Origin: a virus
Reading direction: 5' to 3' (one strand)
Length of the DNA stretch: 64,000 nucleotides
IMG/VR virus record: IMGVR_UViG_3300035681_000001
Coordinates: 62,001 to 126,000 of that record
Part shown: positions 56,966 through 63,402 of the stretch, in pieces
Layout: every line of letters starts with the position of its first letter
How positions within the stretch are numbered: the first letter of the stretch is position 1
Translations under genes and position numbers: made by a program
The notes under the pieces: generated by a model
Told to the model about the DNA's origin: nothing
The model's input: only the letters and a program-made list of their open reading frames with translations
Database searches by the model: none

Positions 56966-57801
56966 TGCTGAACTATACAGACCAATCACTGCTGGACTAC
57001 TTCCAACCCTTAGCTGGTGAAGTTTTAAGTGCTACCACCGGTCCAGCTAGTACTCCAGCCCAGCTAAAAGCTGAAGCCGTGGCCTCGGCTGCCATTTGGG
57101 CTAAAGAATACACCACTGCTTATGACCTTACACGGCTACCACAACTAGACGCCAAAGCGCTAGCAGCTCAAGAAAAGTCCTTTGAAAAAGCTAAAATAAC
57201 AGCTCGGCAAAACAGAGATTCTGGTACCGAAGACTTTTTCAAGATCCTTTACACCAACGTAAAAGGTCAAAAGAAATCTTTCGTGTTTGCTTTGTTACCT
57301 GCCATAGACCTAAGCAGTCGGGGTGTAGGGAACTCAAACGTACCCGACCTAAAAGCTGGTGTAGTAATAAGAACTTCTATGCGTCAGAAAAACATTCCCA
57401 TACCAGGTGGTACACCCATAATTCAAACCATAGGGGTAGACAGCACTATTATGCAAGTGGTGGGGGCTTTCATCGGCAGTGAGAGAATAACTAATCCAGC
57501 TGACTCCTCACGTGGGGACCTAAGTACTATTTATACTGGCTTACAAAACCTTAGTACTGCAGAATCTTCAGAAACTAAAGCACGAGCTTTTATGTCTGAA
57601 GTTGTACACTCAGGTCGGCCGGTAGAATTCCACGCTAAGTCAGTATCCCGTACCAGTGATAACCCTAAAGCTAAAGCAGAAGGCATGGAGCTAAAATACA
57701 AAGGCGTAATAGTTAACTTCAAGTTTTATGCTGCTAGGCGTAACCGCAGCTACTACGCGATAGACTTAATCTTAAGTGAATATGACGTTAATAAAGCATG
57801 A
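56965..57801 (+). CDS. Hypothetical tail-type protein, 278 aa
   Basis: Unrecognised. It is helical at first (to ~95). From ~100 on it has strands with IPIPGGTPIIQTIGVDSTIMQVVGAF, a pattern common in tail completion and baseplate proteins, then an HSGRPVEFHAKS segment. TGATG overlap with the previous gene indicates coupling. Confidence 0.72.
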   Translation: MLNYTDQSLLDYFQPLAGEVLSATTGPASTPAQLKAEAVASAAIWAKEYTTAYDLTRLPQLDAKALAAQEKSFEKAKITARQNRDSGTEDFFKILYTNVKGQKKSFVFALLPAIDLSSRGVGNSNVPDLKAGVVIRTSMRQKNIPIPGGTPIIQTIGVDSTIMQVVGAFIGSERITNPADSSRGDLSTIYTGLQNLSTAESSETKARAFMSEVVHSGRPVEFHAKSVSRTSDNPKAKAEGMELKYKGVIVNFKFYAARRNRSYYAIDLILSEYDVNKA

Positions 57802-58766
57802 CCTTAAACGCCCGCGCTGATTATTTATTTGGTCCGTTTGGAGGCTACGAGGGCGCCTTGGAGCTTTGGGGTCTAGAAGACCTGCAAGAAATGGTGCAAT
57901 TCTACGGATATACAGCTTACCTAACACCTAGACAAACAGTGATAGAAGTACCCGTTACTGAAGGTTCACCTCCTATCACCACTATCAAAGACGTAATAAC
58001 ACCTGTACCTAATAATTCTTGGGAAGACTACGGCTGGTTGCCCGGTACACCCATACAAATTCTTAGTCGAGATTACTCACAAATCATAGAAACCGAGCTG
58101 CAACAAATACCTTACACTGACCGTTGGTGTTGGGGTGTATCAGAAGCCCAACGAGCTTGGGTAGCTTCTAAACCTCATGGTTCTAGGTGGTGGGGCAGAA
58201 TACAAACCGCTAACGGGTTTAGGGTGTTGCAACTCTTAGTAAACCTTAAAATACCAGGAGTTGCAACACCAGAGCCGCCTGCTACCGCACCAAGTAACGA
58301 GGTAATCTTGCAGTTGGGTAACTACCCTAAGATCCGGTTGCATTTAGGGTCTACCACACTAATAAAAAGTGCCGGCGAGTACGTTTACTGGAAGCCTCAA
58401 GGTAACGAGACCTTAAGTTACGAAGCTGTACTAACCAGCCCCGGTTACGATTTAGTAGGTAAAACCCTAACCGCAGCGGATACTTTACTAGTAGCTGCAG
58501 GTTTGACCCGACAACCTAACGGTTTAATCTACACTCGCACCGGAACCACAGAACTTAAAGTTACGTTAGGAGTGTCCAATAACATAATAGTTACGTCAGA
58601 AGAAGACGCTTGGGTACCACTTAATTTGTCTGCGGTTATGGGTACGGAATCTTGGAGACTAAAACAAACCGTTACCGGTAAAGCGGTATTTGAATCTAGG
58701 TCCCGTTTAAGCGGGTTAGGTTGGACACCCGCTGCTAAGGCTAGCATCACAGCTTTAATAAGTTAA
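57798..58766 (+). CDS. Hypothetical protein, 322 aa
   Basis: Unrecognised, beta-rich with many Trp/Gly/Pro, including RWCWGVSEAQRAW and GSRWWGRIQ segments. It starts with an ATGA overlap and ends 4 bp into the convergent gene at 58763. Probably another virion component, but nothing specific is visible. Confidence 0.7.
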   Translation: MTLNARADYLFGPFGGYEGALELWGLEDLQEMVQFYGYTAYLTPRQTVIEVPVTEGSPPITTIKDVITPVPNNSWEDYGWLPGTPIQILSRDYSQIIETELQQIPYTDRWCWGVSEAQRAWVASKPHGSRWWGRIQTANGFRVLQLLVNLKIPGVATPEPPATAPSNEVILQLGNYPKIRLHLGSTTLIKSAGEYVYWKPQGNETLSYEAVLTSPGYDLVGKTLTAADTLLVAAGLTRQPNGLIYTRTGTTELKVTLGVSNNIIVTSEEDAWVPLNLSAVMGTESWRLKQTVTGKAVFESRSRLSGLGWTPAAKASITALIS

Positions 58767-59008
58767 CGGAACCCCAAACGTACCTTTACTTCTACTAAAT
58801 AAGTCAATAAAGCACTCAAAGCGGCTATCTGGCAGTGGTCAGGACCTACAGCTACCACGCTACTTATAATTACAATCAAGTGGTCTAAGTGGTCACCACA
58901 CGAAAGTTCATGTAAGTACTTAACGTACTGAGCTACTGTTAGGCCGCGTCGCTGGGCTGCGGCTCTAAGTGCTACAGCGGTCTGCGGATCTAAGTTGAAC
59001 GAGGGCAT
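58763..59008 (-). CDS. Small protein with helix-turn-like N-terminus, 81 aa
   Basis: Starts at ATG 59008 (TTG 59017 adds three residues). The N-terminal LDPQTAVALRAAAQRRGLTVAQYVKYL looks like a ribbon-helix-helix or similar helical pair, and the C-terminus is hydrophobic. It overlaps the upstream gene by 44 bp. Function unknown. Confidence 0.55.
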   Translation of the reverse strand: MPSFNLDPQTAVALRAAAQRRGLTVAQYVKYLHELSCGDHLDHLIVIISSVVAVGPDHCQIAALSALLTYLVEVKVRLGFR

Positions 59009-59243
59009 CAGGGGCAACTAAAGAACAACTAGGGTACTGGGGTTCTAGCAAAGCAGTCCAAGCTTTAGTACCGTCATCACTAAGAGAAAGTACAGCAGAA
59101 GACTGCACCACTACACCTGGGTAATGAAAATACAACGCTTCAGAGTCCTTAGTAACAGACAACCCACAAGGGTGTGTTATTACTACTCGACCACCCGCAC
59201 GAGTAACGCGTAGTCTGAAAAATTGCCTTAAAAGCCAGAACAT
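58965..59243 (-). CDS. Small membrane-anchored protein, 92 aa
   Basis: ATG at 59243 fits a TGATG coupling with the PAAR gene stop; the earlier ATG at 59294 would overlap it by 52 bp. The N-terminus MFWLLRQFFRLRV is hydrophobic then basic, followed by a beta-rich region with a GRVVITHPCG strand. Family unknown. Confidence 0.6.
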   Translation of the reverse strand: MFWLLRQFFRLRVTRAGGRVVITHPCGLSVTKDSEALYFHYPGVVVQSSAVLSLSDDGTKAWTALLEPQYPSCSLVAPDALVQLRSADRCST

Positions 59244-59539
59244 CAACCTACCAACGTAGTAACAGAACCTGGTCCGGTAACCAGACCAGCGCATGAATCA
59301 GCATCACCCACTCGTATTACCAAAGCACCCCCTATAAAAGTACAGGCGGTACTGGGATACAAACTCGTAGGGTCACCGCACACCCCTAGGTCCCCAGCTA
59401 CTACTGGTACCTTACCACTTACTAAAGTAGTAACCGACCGCCCGTACACTATGCTACCCGTAGGTGACCAAGTTCCTTCAGGAGGATGAGGACAACCCGG
59501 ACAAGTTAGCGAGTCCCCCACTAGAGCTAATGGTTTCAT
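59243..59539 (-). CDS. PAAR-type spike tip protein, 98 aa
   Basis: PAAR proteins cap the central spike of contractile tails. The layout matches: an N-terminal P-x-x-x-GD-S-x-TC-x-GC segment, a TWSPTGSIVYG turn, and GKVPVVAGD, with further Cys residues toward the end (CGDP, STACTF, DSC) and a C-terminal repeat of the same turns. It overlaps the upstream 283-aa gene by 62 bp. It is encoded in a different block from the OB-fold spike (28.8 kb), but likely acts with it. Confidence 0.88.
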   Translation of the reverse strand: MKPLALVGDSLTCPGCPHPPEGTWSPTGSIVYGRSVTTLVSGKVPVVAGDLGVCGDPTSLYPSTACTFIGGALVIRVGDADSCAGLVTGPGSVTTLVG

Positions 59540-60329
59540 CGCGTACCCAAAAAACCCATTCTACAAAGTAGTCTCCATCAACTATAGCAGCTAAATCTCC
59601 CTTACGACCTAAAGGCGCTTCGTAGGGACCAAACTCACCTACTACCCTTAAGTCCAACAAGTCACCAGTAGGTACCGGAGGGATACCTGTTGAGTTATAG
59701 TGAGTTTCTAAAAAGCGCTCTAGTAACACCGGATATTCACCTAGCCCAGCTTGTGGTAAACGTGAAGTATTAGCGGCACCACCTAACGACGTAACAAACG
59801 AAGGTGTTCCCGGAGCGTTGATTAAAGCAGTCACCTGAGCCCTTAAAGCGCCAACACGGTCGATACTAACTACAGACCCACCAGTAGGGTCTAGCACCAC
59901 CGGCCACCGGGCGTCCCACACTAAGTCAGAAGCTGTAGGTACGGGAATACCAGCCCAAACATACCCAGTAGTAGTACGAGTGTAGTAACCTTCAAAAGGC
60001 AACGCTAAAGGATCCGGTGGCGGGTAAACACCTCCCACTATAGGAGTAGTAACGTAAGTATACGAGTCTAAATAGAGCTCTAAGTCCACCGCATTACCTA
60101 AATGCCTAAAAGCTGCGCCGGCGGAACGAGTGTAGTTAGCTGTTAAGTAAACAGCTATGTTCTCAGGCCCTAAAGTAAATAACGGTGAATAAACTAACGC
60201 CGCAGCCATAACTGACTCAGACCGCGCCGGTACGTAAGGTAGTTGAGGGTAAATAAAACCCTCACTAACAGCCGCCAACAACCTAGAGTGTAACCCCGGC
60301 GGGTCAGTATTAATAGGGTAATAAGTCAC
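59478..60329 (-). CDS. Hypothetical protein with an HLGNAVD motif, 283 aa
   Basis: Unrecognised overall. A segment RHLGNAVDLEL near residue ~75 recalls the HxxGxAVD zinc motif of M15/VanY-type peptidases, but the spacing is one residue short and a clear second zinc ligand is not seen, so I do not call it. The C-terminus is Ser-rich. It lies between the Dps-like and PAAR genes, so a tail or lysis role is possible. Confidence 0.65.
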   Translation of the reverse strand: MTYYPINTDPPGLHSRLLAAVSEGFIYPQLPYVPARSESVMAAALVYSPLFTLGPENIAVYLTANYTRSAGAAFRHLGNAVDLELYLDSYTYVTTPIVGGVYPPPDPLALPFEGYYTRTTTGYVWAGIPVPTASDLVWDARWPVVLDPTGGSVVSIDRVGALRAQVTALINAPGTPSFVTSLGGAANTSRLPQAGLGEYPVLLERFLETHYNSTGIPPVPTGDLLDLRVVGEFGPYEAPLGRKGDLAAIVDGDYFVEWVFWVRDETISSSGGLANLSGLSSSS

Positions 60330-60769
60330 GCTACCGCCGAACTAAGTAAAAACCCTAAAGAACAATGAGTCTCACTAATACCACCTAGCAAATTCATACC
60401 ACCCAACGACCGAGGGTCTGTGCTGGTGGCTAAAGCCGAATTAGCTTCGTAAACAGACTTAAGAACGGCGGTGTTAGCTGTTACTAAAGCATCCAAATAA
60501 GAACCAGCAGGTAACACACCAGTCACAGGAACCAAAGTAGTTAGTTCACTCAACAACGCCAAAGTCGCGGGCGCCCGTACACCTACACCCCTAAGGTACT
60601 CAGCCAAACGGTCTACGTTAGCATAAGACTCTTTGTAAACCCGGTCATACAACAAGTGGTGCGCGTAGAAATTAGAACCGGAGGTGTTCCAGTGCGCGTT
60701 CGAAGCCAACAACGCAAAAGAATAAACATCAGCAAACGCAGTTAACAGCTCAGACACTAGCAGTAACAC
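60326..60769 (-). CDS. dps: Dps-like ferritin, 147 aa
   Basis: Ferritin-fold DNA-protection protein. His26-Trp-Asn, His38, Asp53 and Glu57 show the exact spacing (12, 15, 4) of the inter-subunit ferroxidase site of Dps proteins (E. coli H51, H63, D78, E82). Dps oxidises Fe(II) with peroxide and can compact DNA. It lacks the long basic N-terminal tail of E. coli Dps, so DNA binding is uncertain. GTG start at 60769 (GTG at 60757 also possible). First gene of a leftward group that includes PAAR. Confidence 0.88.
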   Translation of the reverse strand: MLLLVSELLTAFADVYSFALLASNAHWNTSGSNFYAHHLLYDRVYKESYANVDRLAEYLRGVGVRAPATLALLSELTTLVPVTGVLPAGSYLDALVTANTAVLKSVYEANSALATSTDPRSLGGMNLLGGISETHCSLGFLLSSAVA

Positions 60770-60822
60770 GAACGATACCAGTTTACTACGGGGCTAACCC
60801 AAAAAGAAAAAAAGAATAGCCA

Positions 60823-60876
60823 AAATTACGTAAAAAACCAAAACCCAAAACCCAACCCAAAACCCCCACTTAGGGT
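60823..60876. repeat. AAAACCC-type low-complexity repeat
   Basis: Irregular copies of AAAACCC/AACCC ending in CCCCC, followed by TTAGGGTTT. The bottom strand is correspondingly G/T-rich. Confidence 0.8.
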
Positions 60877-60911
60877 TTAAAGCCCAGAATAGGAAAACTA
60901 AGTGGAAAAAT

Positions 60912-60941
60912 CCGAAATGGAAAAAATGGTGCGCGGGAAAA
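60912..60941 (+). repeat. Direct repeat copy 1 (30 bp)
   Basis: CCGAAATGG, A-run, then TGGTGCGCGGGAAAA. It lacks the TT found after CCGAAA in copies 2 and 3. Confidence 0.85.
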
Positions 60942-60968
60942 CGTGAAATGGATTAAAGATTAAAAAAT

Positions 60969-61000
60969 CCGAAATTTGGAAAAAATGGTGCGCAGGAAAA
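60969..61000 (+). repeat. Direct repeat copy 2 (32 bp)
   Basis: CCGAAATTTGG, A-run, TGGTGCGCAGGAAAA. Starts 57 bp after copy 1. Confidence 0.85.
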
Positions 61001-61011
61001 TCTGGTAAAAA

Positions 61012-61043
61012 CCGAAATTTGGAAAAAATAGTGCGCGGGAAAA
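61012..61043 (+). repeat. Direct repeat copy 3 (32 bp)
   Basis: CCGAAATTTGG, A-run, TAGTGCGCGGGAAAA. Starts 43 bp after copy 2. Confidence 0.85.
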
Positions 61044-61056
61044 TTAGTCTGTTATA

Positions 61057-61141
61057 GGTGTAACACCCTAGCGTTTCAGTCTTAGTGACTTAATCAGGTG
61101 TTAGTACACCCCCCGACAACTACCTAGTCGGGGGTTTTTTT
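61057..61141 (+). ncRNA. Candidate short structured transcript or leader
   Basis: A TTATAG -10-like element (61052-61057) is followed by GGTGT-A-ACACC (61057-61067), GGTGT-TAGT-ACACC (61097-61110) and a strong terminator ending at 61141. No ORF is present. It could be an ~80-nt RNA or an attenuator leader for the cassette array. Confidence 0.35.
61110..61141 (+). terminator. Terminator T1 at the array's left boundary
   Basis: CCCCCGAC (61110-61117) pairs with GTCGGGGG (61127-61134), then seven T. It is read rightward with no gene just upstream, implying a short RNA or leader. Confidence 0.9.
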
Positions 61142-61163
61142 GTGGGCTTCTTACTACACCCAC
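61142..61163 (+). promoter_or_regulatory. Leader hairpin H1 and ribosome site
   Basis: GTGGG (61142-61146) pairs with CCCAC (61159-61163) across a 12-nt loop, directly followed by GGAG and the ATG at 61173. Confidence 0.75.
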
Positions 61164-61172
61164 GGAGTTAAC

Positions 61173-61370
61173 ATGACCAAGACTGCTGTCTTGTTTGCCC
61201 TTGCAGCTCTCTTTGGAGGGCTGTTAATGGGAAGGGCTTCGGCCCCTCAACCTTTCAGTACCGAGGAAACTCGGTACTGCAAGGAATCCTTGCGTACTGC
61301 AAGGACGGAGCAAAAGCTCCGCAAGGCCTTAGTGGAGGCCTTGACTCCCTTAGGAGTTGAGGTCCAGTAA
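61173..61370 (+). CDS. Cassette gene 1: small membrane-anchored protein, 65 aa
   Basis: N-terminal hydrophobic helix (residues 4-20) followed by a charged helical tail. ATG at 61173 has GGAG 7 bp upstream. A TTG at 61140 inside the T-run is in frame but not credible. The coding sequence is a chain of stem-loops: 61204-61223, 61234-61245 (UUCG loop), 61256-61279 (10 bp, GAAA loop), 61279-61293, 61306-61321, 61322-61343 (8 bp), 61344-61357. Family unknown. Confidence 0.75.
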   Translation: MTKTAVLFALAALFGGLLMGRASAPQPFSTEETRYCKESLRTARTEQKLRKALVEALTPLGVEVQ

Positions 61371-61382
61371 CTAACTTAACTA

Positions 61383-61408
61383 AGCCCCCGGAAACGGGGG
61401 CTTTTTTG
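61383..61408 (+). terminator. Terminator T2 (GAAA loop)
   Basis: AGCCCCCG-GAAA-CGGGGGCT with six T; 8-bp stem with a GNRA tetraloop. Confidence 0.95.
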
Positions 61409-61429
61409 TGGGCTCTTTATTACACCCAC
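61408..61429 (+). promoter_or_regulatory. Leader hairpin H2
   Basis: GTGGG (61408-61412) / CCCAC (61425-61429), then GGAG before ATG 61439. Confidence 0.75.
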
Positions 61430-61438
61430 GGAGTTACA

Positions 61439-61615
61439 ATGACCTTCACCATCGCCGTCTATTGCCAACCCGTTGGGGCCACCCCCCAACGGAGGGGCAG
61501 CCACAGTGCTGCCTCCTTTGAAGAGGCGGTCGCACTGGGCGACCAACTCGTGGCCAACTACCACGAGGTCCTCAATACTGAGGGCTACGAGGTGTATTGC
61601 GAACTCATTGAATGA
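61439..61615 (+). CDS. Cassette gene 2: small soluble protein, 58 aa
   Basis: Compact alpha/beta-looking protein (TIAVYCQP, then FEEAVALGDQLVANYHEV helix and YEVYCELIE strand), unrecognised. Stem-loops fill the gene: 61470-61492 (9 bp perfect), 61496-61513, 61528-61544, 61547-61567 (7 bp perfect), and 61602-61618 (7 bp spanning the stop). Confidence 0.75.
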   Translation: MTFTIAVYCQPVGATPQRRGSHSAASFEEAVALGDQLVANYHEVLNTEGYEVYCELIE

Positions 61616-61652
61616 GTTTGAGACCTAAGCAAGTCCAGTAAACTGCTTACTA

Positions 61653-61677
61653 AACCCCCTGTGAAGGGGGTTTTTTT
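61653..61677 (+). terminator. Terminator T3 (GTGA loop)
   Basis: AACCCCCT-GTGA-AGGGGGTT with seven T; GNRA-type loop. Confidence 0.93.
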
Positions 61678-61693
61678 GTTCTGTTTCATTCTT

Positions 61694-61777
61694 ATGGAAC
61701 TCTTTTTTGGTTGTTTTGCTGCTAACCTAGCAGCCGCAGGGCTGCTAGCTGTTATTTACCTGAGGTGCCTTAGGTAA
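61694..61777 (+). CDS. Cassette gene 3: possible 27-aa membrane peptide
   Basis: Very hydrophobic (FFGCFAANLAAAGLLAVIYL) with a basic end. It lacks the usual leader hairpin and ribosome site; GTTC (61678-61681) and GAAC (61697-61700) could pair across the ATG. It lies between two terminators like the other cassettes. Coding status uncertain. Confidence 0.4.
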   Translation: MELFFGCFAANLAAAGLLAVIYLRCLR

Positions 61778-61785
61778 ACTTTTTA

Positions 61786-61808
61786 CCCCCGGAAACGGGG
61801 GCTTTTTT
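61786..61808 (+). terminator. Terminator T4 (GAAA loop)
   Basis: CCCCCG-GAAA-CGGGGG followed by C and six T. Confidence 0.94.
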
Positions 61809-61812
61809 GTAC

Positions 61813-61830
61813 GTGGGTCACCATACCCAC
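61813..61830 (+). promoter_or_regulatory. Leader hairpin H4, covariant form
   Basis: GTGGGT (61813-61818) / ACCCAC (61825-61830), 6-nt loop. ATG follows at 61845 without a clear GGAG. Confidence 0.7.
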
Positions 61831-61844
61831 ACTGCTTCAAAGAC

Positions 61845-62006
61845 ATGGCTGATTTCCAGATCGTCATCACCCCCTGGGGTGAAGCAAAAGTGGAGGCCTT
61901 AGGGTCTCCTGTTTTGCCCGGTTACACCGGACCGTTTACCTACCCGAAAGGGTGGGTGGTTGAGGGTGCCCTCCGGCACCTGAGGAGGTTGCACTTGATT
62001 AACTAG
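61845..62006 (+). CDS. Cassette gene 4: small protein, 53 aa
   Basis: Unrecognised, with Gly/Pro-rich beta-turn sequence (GSPVLPGYTGPFTYPKGW) and a basic C-terminal helix (RHLRRLHL). Stem-loops within it include TCACCC/GGGTGA, CCGGT-TAC-ACCGG, a 7-bp stem with a GAAA loop before the GGTGGTTG codons, and GGTGCC-CTCC-GGCACC. Confidence 0.65.
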   Translation: MADFQIVITPWGEAKVEALGSPVLPGYTGPFTYPKGWVVEGALRHLRRLHLIN

Positions 62007-62013
62007 TCTAATA

Positions 62014-62038
62014 AGCCCTCGGAAACGGGGGCTTTTTT
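62014..62038 (+). terminator. Terminator T5 (GAAA loop)
   Basis: AGCCCTCG-GAAA-CGGGGGCT (one T-G wobble) with six T. Confidence 0.94.
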
Positions 62039-62059
62039 GTGGGCCTCGTTAACACCCAC
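62039..62059 (+). promoter_or_regulatory. Leader hairpin H5
   Basis: GTGGG (62039-62043) / CCCAC (62055-62059) with GTTAAC in the loop; GGAGG then precedes ATG 62069. Confidence 0.78.
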
Positions 62060-62068
62060 GGAGGTAAC

Positions 62069-62608
62069 ATGTCTCGCACCAGCCGCGTCAACGGCCTACG
62101 CGACGGTCGTCGTGTGCCTAAAGCCCACCAGGGTTTTAGAAAGGTTCTGAGGGCCGAAGCCCTCAATCTGGATTTTCAGGTCCAGATTGAGGAGGATGGG
62201 ACAGATCACTCCTTTGAGGAGGATTGGACAGATCAGATGTACAACTGGGAGCAGTACAACTGGGAGCAGTACAAGTTATTAAACCGTGTCATTTATGACG
62301 ACGGTTTAGTAAAACTTGAGGTTGAAGCGTATATGCCTGTAAGGCAGTTATGCCTACACCTAAACTTAACTACGTGGTGGGGTAACCACTACGTAGGGAG
62401 GGATATTATTCCCCACTGCTCCATAAAAGGTGTAATCAAGGCTTTTAGAGCCTACGTTGAAGAGCTCAAGTGCAAAGAGGTAGAAATACCTTTTTGCATA
62501 TGTCCCTACGACGAAGACGGAAAAAGGGACTACCGAGTCTGTGTGTATCAGAAATTAGGGTTTGAAATAGACCCTGATGATCCAGATTTCCTAATCTTCT
62601 GGACTTGA
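62069..62608 (+). CDS. Cassette gene 5: 179-aa protein, weakly GNAT-like C-terminus
   Basis: The largest cassette gene. It has a basic N-terminus, a duplicated YNWEQ motif (~68-77), and a C-terminal YRVCVYQKLGFEIDPDDP segment like the last motif of GNAT acetyltransferases; acetyl-CoA-binding residues are not evident. Stem-loops: 62149-62164 (CGAA loop), 62164-62189 (9 bp perfect), 62280-62308 (13 bp, one bulge), 62370-62396 (11 bp), 62471-62498 (12 bp, GAAA loop). Confidence 0.8.
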   Translation: MSRTSRVNGLRDGRRVPKAHQGFRKVLRAEALNLDFQVQIEEDGTDHSFEEDWTDQMYNWEQYNWEQYKLLNRVIYDDGLVKLEVEAYMPVRQLCLHLNLTTWWGNHYVGRDIIPHCSIKGVIKAFRAYVEELKCKEVEIPFCICPYDEDGKRDYRVCVYQKLGFEIDPDDPDFLIFWT

Positions 62609-62614
62609 TTTTAT

Positions 62615-62638
62615 ACCCCCGGAAACGGGGGTTTTTTT
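62615..62638 (+). terminator. Terminator T6 (GAAA loop)
   Basis: ACCCCCG-GAAA-CGGGGGT with a seven-T run overlapping the stem's last T. Confidence 0.94.
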
Positions 62639-62640
62639 AC

Positions 62641-62657
62641 GTAGGTCTAGTACCTAC
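62641..62657 (+). promoter_or_regulatory. Leader hairpin H6, covariant form
   Basis: GTAGGT (62641-62646) / ACCTAC (62652-62657). The G-to-A change in the left arm is matched by C-to-T in the right arm relative to H4. Confidence 0.7.
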
Positions 62658-62671
62658 ACCACTAACAAACC

Positions 62672-62890
62672 ATGGCTATCTGCAAAACCTACTGGTCCCA
62701 AGTTTCTGCTTGGGCAGAAACCCTAATATGGAAGGGGGAGGTAAAGCTCCCTACTTCATATTCAGCTGCCTTGTTAAAGGCAGACCTGCTAGTTGCTTTA
62801 AAGCAATTAGCGGGCGAGAGCCCAGTTAAGTACCGCCTGCAAAGGCGGAGGGCGCCTTACCTGCACTTTGTGCTGGAAATAAGGCGGTAA
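62672..62890 (+). CDS. Cassette gene 6: basic protein, 72 aa
   Basis: Unrecognised, helical with an Arg-rich end. An alternative frame (62605-62829) is rejected. Stem-loops: 62766-62783, 62788-62811 (11 bp, one G-T), 62812-62823 (GAGA loop), 62833-62848 (GCAA loop), and CGCCTTA/TAAGGCG near the stop. Confidence 0.72.
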   Translation: MAICKTYWSQVSAWAETLIWKGEVKLPTSYSAALLKADLLVALKQLAGESPVKYRLQRRRAPYLHFVLEIRR

Positions 62891-62899
62891 TCTAACTTT

Positions 62900-62936
62900 C
62901 CCCCGGAGGGTGCCCCTGCACTCCGGGGGCTTTTTT
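62900..62936 (+). terminator. Terminator T7 (9-bp stem)
   Basis: CCCCCGGAG (62900-62908) / CTCCGGGGG (62921-62929), 12-nt loop, then C and six T. Same function with a different loop from its neighbours. Confidence 0.92.
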
Positions 62937-62959
62937 GTGCTTAGCAATTCAGCTAACAC
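62937..62959 (+). promoter_or_regulatory. Leader hairpin H7, alternative sequence
   Basis: GTG-c-TTAGC (62937-62945) pairs with GCTAA-CAC (62952-62959), with one bulged C. It occupies the same place as the GTGGG hairpins but has a different sequence. Confidence 0.65.
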
Positions 62960-62977
62960 TTAAGCCCTCGGAGGGTC

Positions 62978-63073
62978 ATGGTCAAATCTACTTTCGGCAA
63001 CTTTATAGCCGTACGTCGCCGTGAGCGGCGTAAGAAGCTGTGGGCTACCTTTAAGAGGTGGTTGCGCAAGTAA
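62978..63073 (+). CDS. Cassette gene 7: 31-aa very basic peptide
   Basis: Starts at ATG 62978 with GGAGGG just upstream. 14 of 31 residues are Arg or Lys, in one amphipathic-looking helix; likely nucleic-acid- or membrane-active. Its coding sequence includes ACGTCGC/GCGGCGT (7 bp) and CTACCT/AGGTGG stems. Confidence 0.62.
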   Translation: MVKSTFGNFIAVRRRERRKKLWATFKRWLRK

Positions 63074-63081
63074 CTGCCTTT

Positions 63082-63102
63082 AACCCCTACGGGGGTTTTT
63101 TT
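63082..63102 (+). terminator. Terminator T8 (UACG loop)
   Basis: AACCCC-TACG-GGGGTT then a T-run. C(UACG)G is a UNCG-class tetraloop. Confidence 0.92.
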
Positions 63103-63124
63103 GTGGGCTATCGTTAACACCCAC
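63103..63124 (+). promoter_or_regulatory. Leader hairpin H8
   Basis: GTGGG (63103-63107) / CCCAC (63120-63124), then GGAGG before ATG 63134. Confidence 0.78.
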
Positions 63125-63133
63125 GGAGGTAAC

Positions 63134-63400
63134 ATGTCGAGACTACAGCACCGCTTCGCAGCACGGGCTTACAACCTGTGCTGCGAGGCGGAAGCCTACG
63201 GTTTCGTCAATTCGGGCTGGTTACCACCGGCTCGACTTGACGACGACCACCTCCAGGTGTGGGTTGCAACGCTTTTAGGGCGCTGCAACCACTTAGCAGA
63301 GTTCTTGCTAAGGGCTACTCTGGTTTATCCAGAGGCAGCACACACCCTTAACCGGGTACGTCGGCTGGTCAAAGACTACCGACGTGGCCACTTAGGTTAA
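63134..63400 (+). CDS. Cassette gene 8: 88-aa basic helical protein
   Basis: Unrecognised, helical, with three Cys in the first half and Arg-rich ends. Stem-loops: 63151-63191 (14 bp, one G-T), GGTTGCA/TGCAACC (63263-63290 region), 63292-63312 (7 bp), CTCTGG-TTTAT-CCAGAG, and 63358-63385 (12 bp with one bulge). Confidence 0.75.
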   Translation: MSRLQHRFAARAYNLCCEAEAYGFVNSGWLPPARLDDDHLQVWVATLLGRCNHLAEFLLRATLVYPEAAHTLNRVRRLVKDYRRGHLG

Positions 63401-63402
63401 CT

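Larger units (their letters stand above)
60770..61109. other. Non-coding region between Dps and the cassette array
   Basis: No ORF of note. The left half is strongly strand-asymmetric: A-rich, then AAAACCC-type repeats (60823-60876). The right half holds three direct repeats (60912-61043), followed by two GGTGT/ACACC inverted repeats (61057-61067 and 61097-61110). It separates leftward from rightward transcription and could be a replication origin, a divergent promoter region or both. Confidence 0.6.

Noticed and set aside
61140-61172. In-frame extension of cassette genes into the leader (translated as MWASYYTHG, MWALYYTHG and the like) from TTG/GTG in the T-run
   Set aside because: The shared peptide comes from the conserved hairpin; each gene has an ATG with a ribosome site further on, and spacing shifts by one base between units.
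61694-61777. Treating the 27-aa peptide as certain
   Set aside because: It lacks the leader hairpin and ribosome site of the other cassettes, so it is kept only at low confidence.
62605-62829. 74-aa ORF across terminator T6 and gene 6
   Set aside because: It starts inside the previous stop region, reads through the terminator and leader, and conflicts with the well-placed ATG at 62672.
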